Source of the DNA: Bacteroidales bacterium
Lineage (GTDB): Bacteria > Bacteroidota > Bacteroidia > Bacteroidales > Muribaculaceae
Direction of reading: 5' to 3'
Assembly: GCA_020859755.1 (NCBI GenBank)
Contig: JAJBVP010000248.1
Coordinates: 1 to 39,844, forward strand
DNA: 39,844 bases
Positions within the stretch are counted from its first letter, which is position 1. Every line of letters begins with the position of its first letter. Shown piece by piece: positions 1 to 8,236 of the stretch. Below the pieces are notes generated by a model. That model had not been told where the DNA came from and searched no databases. It was given only the letters and a program-made list of their open reading frames with translations. The translations under genes were made by a program, and so were the position numbers.

Positions 1-40
1 ATGGTACTGCGAAAGCGGGAGAGTAGGTCGCCGCCACCCT
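1..40 (+). rRNA. rrf: 5S ribosomal RNA, 3' end only (truncated by window edge)
   Basis: ATGGTACTGCGAAAGCGGGAGAGTAGGTCGCCGCC matches the conserved 3' segment of bacterial 5S rRNA; a strong terminator follows. Confidence 0.85.
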
Positions 41-46
41 TACCCC

Positions 47-86
47 GAAGCCCCCAACGCTATCCAGCGTCGGGGGCTTTTTTTAA
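47..86 (+). terminator. Rho-independent terminator of the rRNA operon
   Basis: AGCCCCCAACGCT-atcc-AGCGTCGGGGGCT stem followed by TTTTTTT. Confidence 0.85.
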
Positions 87-95
87 TTGGTTACA

Positions 96-130
96 ACGAC
101 AATAAATGTCGTAGTTGGCGGGTATCTTTG
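96..130 (+). promoter_or_regulatory. rtcB promoter: ACGACA-N5-TGTCGT palindrome (96-112) plus -7 box TATCTTTG (123-130)
   Basis: Perfect 6-bp arms; TAnnTTTG box as in Bacteroidetes; no TTTG -33 element at normal spacing; the same layout recurs at 6529-6566. Confidence 0.7.
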
Positions 131-164
131 TGGCGTAAAATAAATATAAAGATGATTGAGAAAG

Positions 165-1334
165 ATGATTAAGAAGGTAGTAATGGGCACAAGGTTGCCT
201 GCCAAGATGTGGCTAGATGAGGTAGAGGACTCGTGTATGTCCCAGATTATCAATCTTGCGTCGTTGCCTTTTGCGTTTAAGCATATAGCTATTATGCCTG
301 ATGCTCATGCTGGTAAGGGAATGCCGAATGGTGGAGTCTTGGCCACCAAGGGGGTGGTTGTTCCTAACGCTGTAGGGGTGGATATAGGCTGCGGTATGTG
401 CGCTGTGAAGACGTCGCTGAAGGCCTCGGAACTTGTGCGTACCGACCTTACGGGGATCATGCGCCATATACGCAAGACCATACCGTTGGGTTTCGACCAT
501 CAGGCCAAGGCTGTTGACGAGTCGCTACTACCGGAAGTCGACTTGTCAACCTTGCCTTTCCTCAAGGACAAAAAAAACGCCATGCTCAGGGAAATCGGTA
601 CTCTTGGCGGCGGCAATCATTTTATCGAGATCCAGCGCGACGTGGCCACCGACGATGTATGGGCTATGATCCACTCGGGAAGCCGTCATGTGGGTTTGAC
701 GGTCGCCAACCACTACAATAAGTTGGCTGAGCATTGGTGTGAGCGGTGGTATGCCGACACGCTCCCGGGGCTGGCTTTTCTCCCGATAGAGACGGAGCTT
801 GGCAAGGATTACATGCGCGAGATGGAGTTTTGCGTGGCTTTGGCGTTGGCCAATCGCAAGGCGATGATGGAAAGGGTGATGGAGGGTTTCCGAGGGGTGC
901 GCCCGGCGGTGGAGTTTGAGCCGATCATCAACATCGCCCACAACTATGCGGCTTGGGAGAATCACTATGGCCACGATGTCATTGTTCATCGGAAGGGTGC
1001 GACCCGGGCCCGGGCCGGGGAGATCGGCATTATACCCGGCTCGATGGGCACGAAGTCGTATATCGTGGAAGGGTTGGGGAATCCCGAGTCGTTCATGAGT
1101 TGCTCCCACGGGGCCGGTCGACGGATGAGTCGCAGCCAGGCTTTCAAGACGTTGTCGCTTGAGCAGGAGTGTGCGGCGATGGATGCCAAGGGGATTATCC
1201 ACGGCATGCGACGTGACGGGCTGGATGAGGCACCGTCGGCCTATAAGGACATAGAGCAGGTGATATCCCTGGAGAGCGACTTGGTGCGACCCTTGGTTGA
1301 GCTTTCGCCGTTGGCCGTGATCAAAGGCGACTAA
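165..1334 (+). CDS. rtcB: RtcB family RNA ligase
   Basis: Motifs PDAHAGKGMPNGGVLAT, GVDIGCGM, GTLGGGNHFIE, HSGSRHVG, SHGAGR. ATG at 165 preferred over the TTG at 156. Confidence 0.93.
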   Translation: MIKKVVMGTRLPAKMWLDEVEDSCMSQIINLASLPFAFKHIAIMPDAHAGKGMPNGGVLATKGVVVPNAVGVDIGCGMCAVKTSLKASELVRTDLTGIMRHIRKTIPLGFDHQAKAVDESLLPEVDLSTLPFLKDKKNAMLREIGTLGGGNHFIEIQRDVATDDVWAMIHSGSRHVGLTVANHYNKLAEHWCERWYADTLPGLAFLPIETELGKDYMREMEFCVALALANRKAMMERVMEGFRGVRPAVEFEPIINIAHNYAAWENHYGHDVIVHRKGATRARAGEIGIIPGSMGTKSYIVEGLGNPESFMSCSHGAGRRMSRSQAFKTLSLEQECAAMDAKGIIHGMRRDGLDEAPSAYKDIEQVISLESDLVRPLVELSPLAVIKGD

Positions 1335-1363
1335 TACCGGGGAGCAGGCTGTTGTAAACATGA

Positions 1364-1406
1364 GAATGTCGATGGCTTAAAATGGGCTGTCGACATTCAT
1401 TTTTTA
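1364..1406 (+). terminator. Rho-independent terminator after rtcB
   Basis: GAATGTCGA...TCGACATTC perfect 9-bp stem followed by ATTTTTTA. Confidence 0.7.
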
Positions 1407-1459
1407 GCGGTGAAAGTGAGGGATAGGGTAAGAGCGTGCGGAGATAAAGAAAAAATTTG

Positions 1460-1467
1460 TAAATTTG
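1460..1467 (+). promoter_or_regulatory. -7 promoter box TAAATTTG upstream of the small ORF/dxs operon
   Basis: Matches TAnnTTTG about 40 nt upstream of ATG 1509. Confidence 0.5.
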
Positions 1468-1508
1468 CGGGTTAATTGGCGTGAAAGGCCAAAAATGAAA
1501 TTAACGTT

Positions 1509-1691
1509 ATGAAAGGTGCATTGATTGCGAGATTTGTTTGCCTGCTGCTGTTGTGGCTATTACTGTGCTACATCCTGCTGAAGACCCGCGACTGGAATTT
1601 CTGGACCTTATTTGTAGTAGTGGCCTCGGGAATTGTGGTGTTTGTGCCTCTTTATAAGAAATATATCCGCGATGGGAAAGGACGCAAGTAA
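1509..1691 (+). CDS. Small two-TM hydrophobic membrane protein
   Basis: 60 aa with two hydrophobic stretches; just downstream of a promoter box; overlaps the dxs start by ~20 bp. Confidence 0.65.
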   Translation: MKGALIARFVCLLLLWLLLCYILLKTRDWNFWTLFVVVASGIVVFVPLYKKYIRDGKGRK

Positions 1692-3576
1692 TCTCCTTGA
1701 CACGATACAAAGCCCCGACGACCTACGTCGGTTGAGCGTGGAGCAGTTGCCGCAAGTGTGCCGCGAGCTGCGCCAGGAGCTGATTCGTCAGCTGTCGTCC
1801 AATCCGGGGCATTTGGCCTCGTCGATGGGTGCCGTCGATCTCACGGTGGCTCTACATTATGTGTTCGATACTCCTCGCGACCGTCTGGTGTGGGACGTTG
1901 GACACCAGGCATATTCCCATAAAATCCTTACCGGGCGACGCGAGCAATTCGCTACCCAGCGCACTTTAGGAGGCCTGAGCGGTTTTCCTAACCCAGCAGA
2001 AAGCGAATACGACACTTTCACGGCGGGCCACGCTTCCAACTCTATCTCGGCGGCTCTGGGCATGGCCGTTGCATCGGAGCTCAACCACGATGAGCCGCGT
2101 CGTAACGTGGTGGCAATCATCGGTGACGCTTCGATAAGCGGTGGACTTGCTTTCGAGGGGATCAACAACGCGGCCAATACCCCCAACAACCTGCTTATCA
2201 TCCTCAACGACAACGACATGTCGATTGACCGGAATGTTGGGGCTCTCAACGACTATCTCACGCATATCACGACCTCCAAGGCTTACAACCGCCTACGGTA
2301 CAAGGTGTACCGTTTCTTGCGGAAGTTTAGGTTGATCTCGGAGCGCAAGAGGGGAGTGATTTTGCGATTCAACAATTCGCTGAAGTCGCTCTTGACCCAC
2401 GAGCAGAATCTGTTTGAAGGGTTGAATATCAGGTATTTGGGGCCTTTTGACGGCCATGATGTGGAGCGTATCGTCAGGGTGTTGAAAGACGTGAAGGACA
2501 TGGAAGGCCCTCGCATCCTTCATTTCCGCACGATCAAAGGAAAAGGTTACGGCCCAGCTGAGCGCGACCCGGCCTCGTGGCACGCCCCTGGCAAGTTTGA
2601 TCCCAAGACAGGGAACCGCCTAAGCGGGTCCAACGGCAACCAACCGCCAAAGTATCAGGATGTTTTCGGCGAAACGTTAGTTGAATTGGCTCTAAAGAAT
2701 CCCAAAATCGTGGCTGTAACGGCGGCGATGCCGTCGGGTACCTCGGTGAGCGAGATGCAGGACGCATTGCCCGATCGCACCTTTGACGTGGGGATTTCGG
2801 AGGGGCACGCCGTCACCTTTTCGGGAGGCATGGCCAAGGATGGGCTTCGGCCCTTCTGTGCCATCTACTCGTCGTTTCTCCAGCGAGGTTACGACCATAT
2901 CATCCACGACGTTGCTATTCAGCGACTTCCGGTGACTTTTTGTATTGACCGCGCGGGGCTGGTGGGCGAGGATGGCGTCACCCATCACGGGATGCTCGAC
3001 ATCTGCTACCTGCGTTCCATTCCGGGCATGATTGTTTCGGCTCCTCGCGACGAGGTGATGCTGCGCAACCTGATGTACACGGCTCAGGCCGATGATCATG
3101 GCCCGTTCGCCATACGTTATCCTCGTGGGGCCGGTCATAATCTCGACTGGCTCCAACCGATGCGAGCGCTTCCCATCGGTAAGGGGGAGAAACTCACTGC
3201 AGGCACCGACGTGATGGTAATCTCGGTGGGCACAATGGCTTATGAGACTGCGCAAGCCATTGCGCAAGCCCGTAGGCAGGGCGTGAACGCGTCCCATTAC
3301 GATGCCATTTTCGTCAAGCCGCTCGACGAGGAGATGCTTGAGGAGATTGCCCAGACTAATCGACCGATAGTCACCGTGGAGGACGGGGCCGTGGCCGGTG
3401 GGTTCGGTTCGGCTGTGATGGAATGGCTTCAAGCCCACGGCTACAACCGCGCTGTCACCACCATCGGAATCCCCGACAACTTCGTCACCCACGGCACCGT
3501 GGCTCAATTGAAAAAGATATGCGGAATGGATCCCGATAGTATTGCGCAAGCCATCATAAAAGCCAATGAATCATGA
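1672..3576 (+). CDS. dxs: 1-deoxy-D-xylulose-5-phosphate synthase
   Basis: [66 protein letters not shown] at 1672 (MGKDASNLL) preferred over the upstream GTG. Confidence 0.96.
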   Translation: MGKDASNLLDTIQSPDDLRRLSVEQLPQVCRELRQELIRQLSSNPGHLASSMGAVDLTVALHYVFDTPRDRLVWDVGHQAYSHKILTGRREQFATQRTLGGLSGFPNPAESEYDTFTAGHASNSISAALGMAVASELNHDEPRRNVVAIIGDASISGGLAFEGINNAANTPNNLLIILNDNDMSIDRNVGALNDYLTHITTSKAYNRLRYKVYRFLRKFRLISERKRGVILRFNNSLKSLLTHEQNLFEGLNIRYLGPFDGHDVERIVRVLKDVKDMEGPRILHFRTIKGKGYGPAERDPASWHAPGKFDPKTGNRLSGSNGNQPPKYQDVFGETLVELALKNPKIVAVTAAMPSGTSVSEMQDALPDRTFDVGISEGHAVTFSGGMAKDGLRPFCAIYSSFLQRGYDHIIHDVAIQRLPVTFCIDRAGLVGEDGVTHHGMLDICYLRSIPGMIVSAPRDEVMLRNLMYTAQADDHGPFAIRYPRGAGHNLDWLQPMRALPIGKGEKLTAGTDVMVISVGTMAYETAQAIAQARRQGVNASHYDAIFVKPLDEEMLEEIAQTNRPIVTVEDGAVAGGFGSAVMEWLQAHGYNRAVTTIGIPDNFVTHGTVAQLKKICGMDPDSIAQAIIKANES

Positions 3577-4904
3577 AGATAGTGATTGTAGGAGCGGGAG
3601 AAGTGGGTAGCCACTTGGCCAAACTTCTTTCCAAGGAGGATCAAGACATAACGCTGGTCGACGCCGACGAGCAGAAGCTTGCGCCGCTCGACAGCAACTA
3701 CAACCTGATGACTGTCACTGGCCAACCCACTTCCTTTGCCGCATTGAAGCAGGCGCGAGTGGAACAGTGTGACCTGTTTATCGCCGTCACGCCCTACGAG
3801 ACTGAAAATATCACATCGTGCGCCATAGCCAAAAGCCTTGGGGCCCACAAAACAGTAGCGCGCATCGACCGCTACGAATTCCTAAAGGAGGAGCACCGCG
3901 GCTTTTTCACTCGCATGGGTGTCAACCACTTGATTTACCCTGAGCTGTTGGCCGCCGAGGAGATCGTCACCTCGTTGCGACGCTCCTGGGTAAGGCATTG
4001 GCTTGAGCTACACGAGGGGGAAATCATATTGGTGGGTGTGAAGGTGCGCGAGGGGGCCAAAATCGTGGGTCAGATGCTTAAGGATCTGGCCATCCAAGCG
4101 GCCATCCACGTTTCGGCCATCAAGCGCAAGCATGAGACGATCATCCCCCGAGGCTACGACCGTATCGAGCCGGGCGACATCGTCTATTTCACCACCACGC
4201 GTGACCATGTGGAAGCTTTGCGCGAGATATGCGGCAAGGTGGATAAGCGCGTGCGGCGAGTGATGGTGATGGGTGGGAGCCGTATCGCTGTGCGGCTATG
4301 CGCCTTGGCTGGAGATGAATTCCGCCTGAAAATCATCGAGCAAAGTCCTGAGAGATGCCGCTGGCTTGCGGAGCTATGTCCCAACGCCGAGATTATCCTG
4401 GGCGACGCTCGCGATAACGAGGTATTGTCGGACGAGGGGATTCGCGACATGGACGCTTTCGTGGCCCTCACCGATCAAAGCGAGACCAACATTTTGGCTT
4501 GTCTCTCGGCCAAGGAGTTGGGCGTTCATAAGACGATTGCCGAGGTTGAGAATATCCAGTTTATCTCGGAGGCCGAGGGCCTTAACATTGGCACAATCAT
4601 CAACAAAAAGCTGCTGGCTTCGTCCAAGATATTCCAGCTTCTGCTTGACGCCGATACCGATTCGTCGAAATGCCTGGCACTGGCCGATGCCGAGGTGGCG
4701 GAAATCGAGGTAAAGCCCCACAGCAAGATAACTCGCGCCCCGGTCAAGGATCTCAATCTGTCGCGCGACATGACCATCGCCGGATTGATTCGCGATGGTC
4801 GGGGGATGCTCGTCGAGGGTAACACCCTTATCCAGCCTGGCGATCACGTGATGGTATTCTGCCTTAGCGGCGCGCTTTCCAAAATCGAAAAATTATTTAA
4901 TTAA
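3573..4904 (+). CDS. trkA: Trk system potassium transport NAD-binding protein TrkA
   Basis: [22 protein letters not shown]; two RCK_N/RCK_C repeats; ATGA overlap with dxs; followed by trkH. Confidence 0.93.
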   Translation: MKIVIVGAGEVGSHLAKLLSKEDQDITLVDADEQKLAPLDSNYNLMTVTGQPTSFAALKQARVEQCDLFIAVTPYETENITSCAIAKSLGAHKTVARIDRYEFLKEEHRGFFTRMGVNHLIYPELLAAEEIVTSLRRSWVRHWLELHEGEIILVGVKVREGAKIVGQMLKDLAIQAAIHVSAIKRKHETIIPRGYDRIEPGDIVYFTTTRDHVEALREICGKVDKRVRRVMVMGGSRIAVRLCALAGDEFRLKIIEQSPERCRWLAELCPNAEIILGDARDNEVLSDEGIRDMDAFVALTDQSETNILACLSAKELGVHKTIAEVENIQFISEAEGLNIGTIINKKLLASSKIFQLLLDADTDSSKCLALADAEVAEIEVKPHSKITRAPVKDLNLSRDMTIAGLIRDGRGMLVEGNTLIQPGDHVMVFCLSGALSKIEKLFN

Positions 4905-4910
4905 ATTATA

Positions 4911-5002
4911 GTCTTCAGTGTTCAGCAGATACTTTCTGAAGACTGAAAGCTGAAGACAGAAAACTGAAAACTGAAGACTGAAAACTGAAGACTTCAAACT
5001 GA
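4911..5002. repeat. Heptameric tandem array (CTGAARA-type) with an inverted partner segment, upstream of trkH
   Basis: From 4936: CTGAAGA CTGAAAG CTGAAGA CAGAAAA CTGAAAA CTGAAGA CTGAAAA CTGAAGA CTTCAAA in uninterrupted 7-nt register; the 5' part reads TTCAGTG TTCAGCA. Confidence 0.85.
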
Positions 5003-6469
5003 ATGTTCAAGACCAACATAAATCTGCCGATGCTGCTGCGAGTAGTGGGCTGGCTTCTCATGATAGAGGCGGCTTTTATGCTCGTGCCTTTCCTCACGTG
5101 CCTGATTTATGGGGAAAATGACTATGATGCCTTTCTTTTGTCGATTATCATCACCGTTGGGGCAGGCGCGTTGATGACCTTCGGGATCCACCCCGCTCGA
5201 CACGATATGGGCAAGCGTGAAGGCTTCCTGCTGACGGCTTTGGTGTGGGTGATTTTTTCGGCGTTTGGCATGATACCGTTCATGCGGTGTCACACACCCA
5301 TGTCGCTGAGCGACTCCTTTTTTGAGGCTATGTCGGGTTTCACCACTACCGGGGCGTCGATCCTCGAGGATATGACCCATCTAAGCCATGGGATAGTGAT
5401 ATGGCGATGCCTGATGCAGTGGATTGGGGGTATGGGAATCATCCTTTTTACCGTCGCCGTGTTGCCGATGCTCAACTCCTCGGGGGGCATGGCCATGTTT
5501 AACGCCGAGGTCACGGGAATCACACGCGAGAAGCTGCGGCCTCGCGTGAGCCAAACGGCGATGAGTCTGTGGCAACTCTACATCACCCTCACGGTGTTGC
5601 TCATCGCGTTGCTGTGGCTTGGTCCCATGAATTTCTTCGAGGCGGTATGCCACGGGTTTTCGACGATTTCCACCGGAGGCTTCTCTACCGAGAACGATTC
5701 AATCGCGGCGTTCCATTCGGTATATATCGACATTGTGGTCACCATCTTTATGTTCCTGGGGGGCGTCAACTTCGCTCTGCTGGTGAAGGCCGCATCGGGC
5801 AAAATTCGCTCGGCGTGGAGCAACGACGTTCTGCGCACCTATGTGGGGATTATAGGGGTGATGATGGTGCTCTTCGTTATCACAGTCATCGTCAACGGGC
5901 AAGCGCGGACGTGGCAGGATGTGACCATCGCCCCGTTGTTTCAGATCGTGTCGACGATGACCTCCACGGGCTACACTGTCTCCAACTTTGAGAACTGGGG
6001 GGCATTCGTGCTGTCGCTCGTGTTTGGGATGATGTTCTTCGGGGCTTGTGCCGGCTCTACCAGCGGTGGAGCGAAGATCGACCGGCTGATCTTCCTGCAG
6101 AAGTACGTCAAGAACGAGCTACGCAAGTGTGTCCATCCCCGTCAGGTGTATGCGGTGAGAGTAGGGGGCAAGGTGATGCCTACGGAATTGGTAGCCAAGG
6201 TCGTTGCTTTCTTGTGCTTCTACGTCATCTTGATCATGGCTGGGGGCATCGCACTGACGGCGTTGAACATCCCCTTGGTCGACTCTTTCTTCTCCTCCTT
6301 CTCGGCCATCAGCAACACGGGCTTGGGAGCTGGAGTGACCGGCTACGGCTCCTCCTATGAGATAATTCCGGCGGCCGGCAAATGGATACTGTCGTTCTTG
6401 ATGCTCGTTGGTCGTCTCGAGATCTTCACCGTTCTGATTCTCTTCACCTCGGCTTTCTGGAAAAAATAA
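5003..6469 (+). CDS. trkH: TrkH family potassium uptake protein
   Basis: Selectivity-filter-like segments FTTTGAS, STGGFST, TSTGYT, NTGLGAG; multi-TM; adjacent to trkA. Confidence 0.93.
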   Translation: MFKTNINLPMLLRVVGWLLMIEAAFMLVPFLTCLIYGENDYDAFLLSIIITVGAGALMTFGIHPARHDMGKREGFLLTALVWVIFSAFGMIPFMRCHTPMSLSDSFFEAMSGFTTTGASILEDMTHLSHGIVIWRCLMQWIGGMGIILFTVAVLPMLNSSGGMAMFNAEVTGITREKLRPRVSQTAMSLWQLYITLTVLLIALLWLGPMNFFEAVCHGFSTISTGGFSTENDSIAAFHSVYIDIVVTIFMFLGGVNFALLVKAASGKIRSAWSNDVLRTYVGIIGVMMVLFVITVIVNGQARTWQDVTIAPLFQIVSTMTSTGYTVSNFENWGAFVLSLVFGMMFFGACAGSTSGGAKIDRLIFLQKYVKNELRKCVHPRQVYAVRVGGKVMPTELVAKVVAFLCFYVILIMAGGIALTALNIPLVDSFFSSFSAISNTGLGAGVTGYGSSYEIIPAAGKWILSFLMLVGRLEIFTVLILFTSAFWKK

Positions 6470-6489
6470 CGCTGGGATGTCGCCAAAAT

Positions 6490-6516
6490 AATTCCCATAA
6501 AAAGAGGAATTTTTTG
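6490..6516 (+). terminator. Terminator after trkH
   Basis: AATTCC-N10-GGAATT followed by TTTTT. Confidence 0.6.
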
Positions 6517-6528
6517 AAATTTTTTGTG

Positions 6529-6566
6529 CTACGACAAAGGATGTCGTAGTAGGGGGGGTAATTTTG
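6529..6566 (+). promoter_or_regulatory. Palindrome CTACGACA-N5-TGTCGTAG (6529-6549) plus -7 box TAATTTTG (6559-6566)
   Basis: Perfect 8-bp arms; same core (ACGACA-N5-TGTCGT) and near-identical spacing to the -7 box as at the rtcB promoter. Confidence 0.7.
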
Positions 6567-6589
6567 CAGCGTCAATAGGGCATTCACAT

Positions 6590-6640
6590 AGCGGGATGGT
6601 GCAGTGGCTAGCATTTGAGTCTCATAATCTCCCTTGTCGC
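6590..6640 (+). other. tRNA-Met-like 5' half (acceptor 5' strand, D-arm, CAU anticodon arm), incomplete
   Basis: AGCGGGATGGTGCAGTGGCTAGCATTTGAGTCTCATAATCTCC: D-arm GTGC/GCAT and loop CTCATAA with CAT anticodon; no matching 3' acceptor strand. Confidence 0.6.
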
Positions 6641-6792
6641 CGATGTTCTATGAGAAGGCCGACGATCGCGTGGAGCGTATCGTGAGGCTGGTGGAGCGTT
6701 GCGACGACCGGTTTGTTGCCCAGCTGGCAGTGTACACGCGTCAAAAGATGAATCTGCGCAGTGTGCCCCTGATGCTGGTTGTGGATCTTGCC
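6640..6792 (+). pseudogene. Truncated TROVE-domain (Ro60-like) protein fragment
   Basis: FYEKADDRVERIVRLVERCDDRFVAQLAVYTRQKMNLRSVPLMLVVDLA resembles the conserved N-terminal part of bacterial TROVE proteins; homology stops abruptly on both sides. Confidence 0.7.
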
Positions 6793-6824
6793 CTCACGCC
6801 TTGGAGGCGTGGGGGTTTATTTTT
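6791..6824 (+). terminator. Rho-independent terminator directly after the TROVE fragment
   Basis: CCCTCACGCC-TTGGA-GGCGTGGGGG 10-bp stem (one GU) followed by TTTATTTTTT on the + strand. Confidence 0.75.
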
Positions 6825-7767
6825 TGCGGTGGGCGGCGATTCGGGCCGAGATGTTGGGGCCGAGGGTTGATTGGTAGAGCCATGGCTCGCAGGAATGGAT
6901 GTCGCCCACATTCAGGAAACCGTAGATGGGCGGGTACTCCGCGCCGTCGTAGCCCGTGACCACGAGCACGTGATGCTCGGGGGAAACCGTGACGGTGATT
7001 GTGTCGTTGAAAGTGGCGGGGGTTGCGTCGGTGACCCAGTTCACGGGGTTGATGCACATGGCGCATGGGGCCGAGATGATGGGCACGATGTACTTCACAT
7101 CCTTCACGGTGTTGTAGCAGATGGTTACTCCCGTGTCGGTTTCGCCCTGGGCGGCTTTGATGTGGGAGCATGAGGCGACATCATCGGGAGTGACCTTGTA
7201 GCCAAGCACGTAAGCGGCGGCAAGATCCTGGTAGGTAGCGTCGTCGAGGTGTTTGAGCAGCTCGACCACGGCCAATCCCCCTTGGCTGAAGCCGGCTAAT
7301 ACAAATGGGCGGCCTTTGTGGCGATGAGAGTTGAAATGGTCGAAAGCGTCGCACACGTCTTTCATCGACAGCCGCGTCCACTTGTACACTTGGTCCTCGT
7401 CCTGGGTTGCCCAAATCTCGATTGTCATGTGGCGGTAAAAGGGGGAGTAAAAATTGTTACCCGAGCCCATGTAGTCGGCCACCTTGGATATCTCGCGGGT
7501 CATGTGCTCGCGATGGGAGGGGTTCCATGGGTCGGCGTAGTGGCACAATTGGCCGTCGTCGGAAGTCCAGTCGGTTTCCCACGTCGACACGATGTAGAAG
7601 ACGTCTCCACCGGTGCCGTCGAGGTCATTTTCTTGGGTGTACCACATCGTGGCGTCGGTGTAATCGGGGGCTTGGGGGATAAACGTTGAGGAGGTGGACG
7701 CGTTGTCGTCGGCACAAGCGGGCAGAAGCAGCGTCGCCAATGAGAAAAGTAACAGTAGACGTTTCAT
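6817..7767 (-). CDS. DUF3089-like alpha/beta-hydrolase lipoprotein
   Basis: Lipoprotein signal MKRLLLLFSLATLLLPAC; lipase elbow GFSQGG; overall resembles DUF3089 proteins. Start taken at MKRLLLL. Confidence 0.75.
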   Translation of the reverse strand: MKRLLLLFSLATLLLPACADDNASTSSTFIPQAPDYTDATMWYTQENDLDGTGGDVFYIVSTWETDWTSDDGQLCHYADPWNPSHREHMTREISKVADYMGSGNNFYSPFYRHMTIEIWATQDEDQVYKWTRLSMKDVCDAFDHFNSHRHKGRPFVLAGFSQGGLAVVELLKHLDDATYQDLAAAYVLGYKVTPDDVASCSHIKAAQGETDTGVTICYNTVKDVKYIVPIISAPCAMCINPVNWVTDATPATFNDTITVTVSPEHHVLVVTGYDGAEYPPIYGFLNVGDIHSCEPWLYQSTLGPNISARIAAHRKK

Positions 7768-7774
7768 TTCCAAT

Positions 7775-8110
7775 CTATTGGTTGCCAATGGCTGCGAGGA
7801 GGGCGGCGACGGTTTCGCGGGCCGAGCGGAGCGTCTCCACGACTCGAGCCTCGCGCTCGATACCCTCGGGGTTGCGCTTGATCATGGCCTGAGCGGCGTC
7901 GAGTTTCAACCCTTTCTCCTTCACCAAATATTTCACCTGATGTATCTTCTCGATGTCGCTTGGGGTGTAGAAACGCGATCCCTTGGCGTTACGCTTGGGG
8001 TTGATGATCGTGAACTCTTTTTCCCAGAATCTCAGGGTGGACATTGGCAAGCCGACGATTTCGGCTACCTCGCTGATTTTGTAGTATTTTTTTGACAAGG
8101 GATCGTTCAT
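7775..8110 (-). CDS. MerR family transcriptional regulator
   Basis: [59 protein letters not shown] is a canonical MerR HTH. Confidence 0.92.
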   Translation of the reverse strand: MNDPLSKKYYKISEVAEIVGLPMSTLRFWEKEFTIINPKRNAKGSRFYTPSDIEKIHQVKYLVKEKGLKLDAAQAMIKRNPEGIEREARVVETLRSARETVAALLAAIGNQ

Positions 8111-8131
8111 GGCGGTGAAATTGGCTTAACG

Positions 8132-8158
8132 CCACAAATTTACGAATTTTATTTGTGG
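8132..8158. promoter_or_regulatory. Dyad CCACAAAT-N11-ATTTGTGG in the divergent merR/alaS promoter region
   Basis: Perfect 8-bp arms; overlaps a minus-strand TAAATTTG box (8136-8143) and lies upstream of a plus-strand TAATTTTG box (8178-8185). Confidence 0.55.
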
Positions 8159-8236
8159 TTATGTAGTGGAAAATGCCTAATTTTGCAGGAAATTTCAACC
8201 AATTGTTTTCGCAAAAACGTTAAAACCACTTATACA

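Noticed and set aside
6590-6660. A functional tRNA-Met gene
   Set aside because: No 3' acceptor strand, no intact T-arm and a weak anticodon stem; only the 5' half is recognisable.
6634-6870. 78-aa ORF as an intact gene
   Set aside because: Only residues ~5-52 look like TROVE; the rest reads through a terminator hairpin and into the convergent gene, so it is treated as a remnant.
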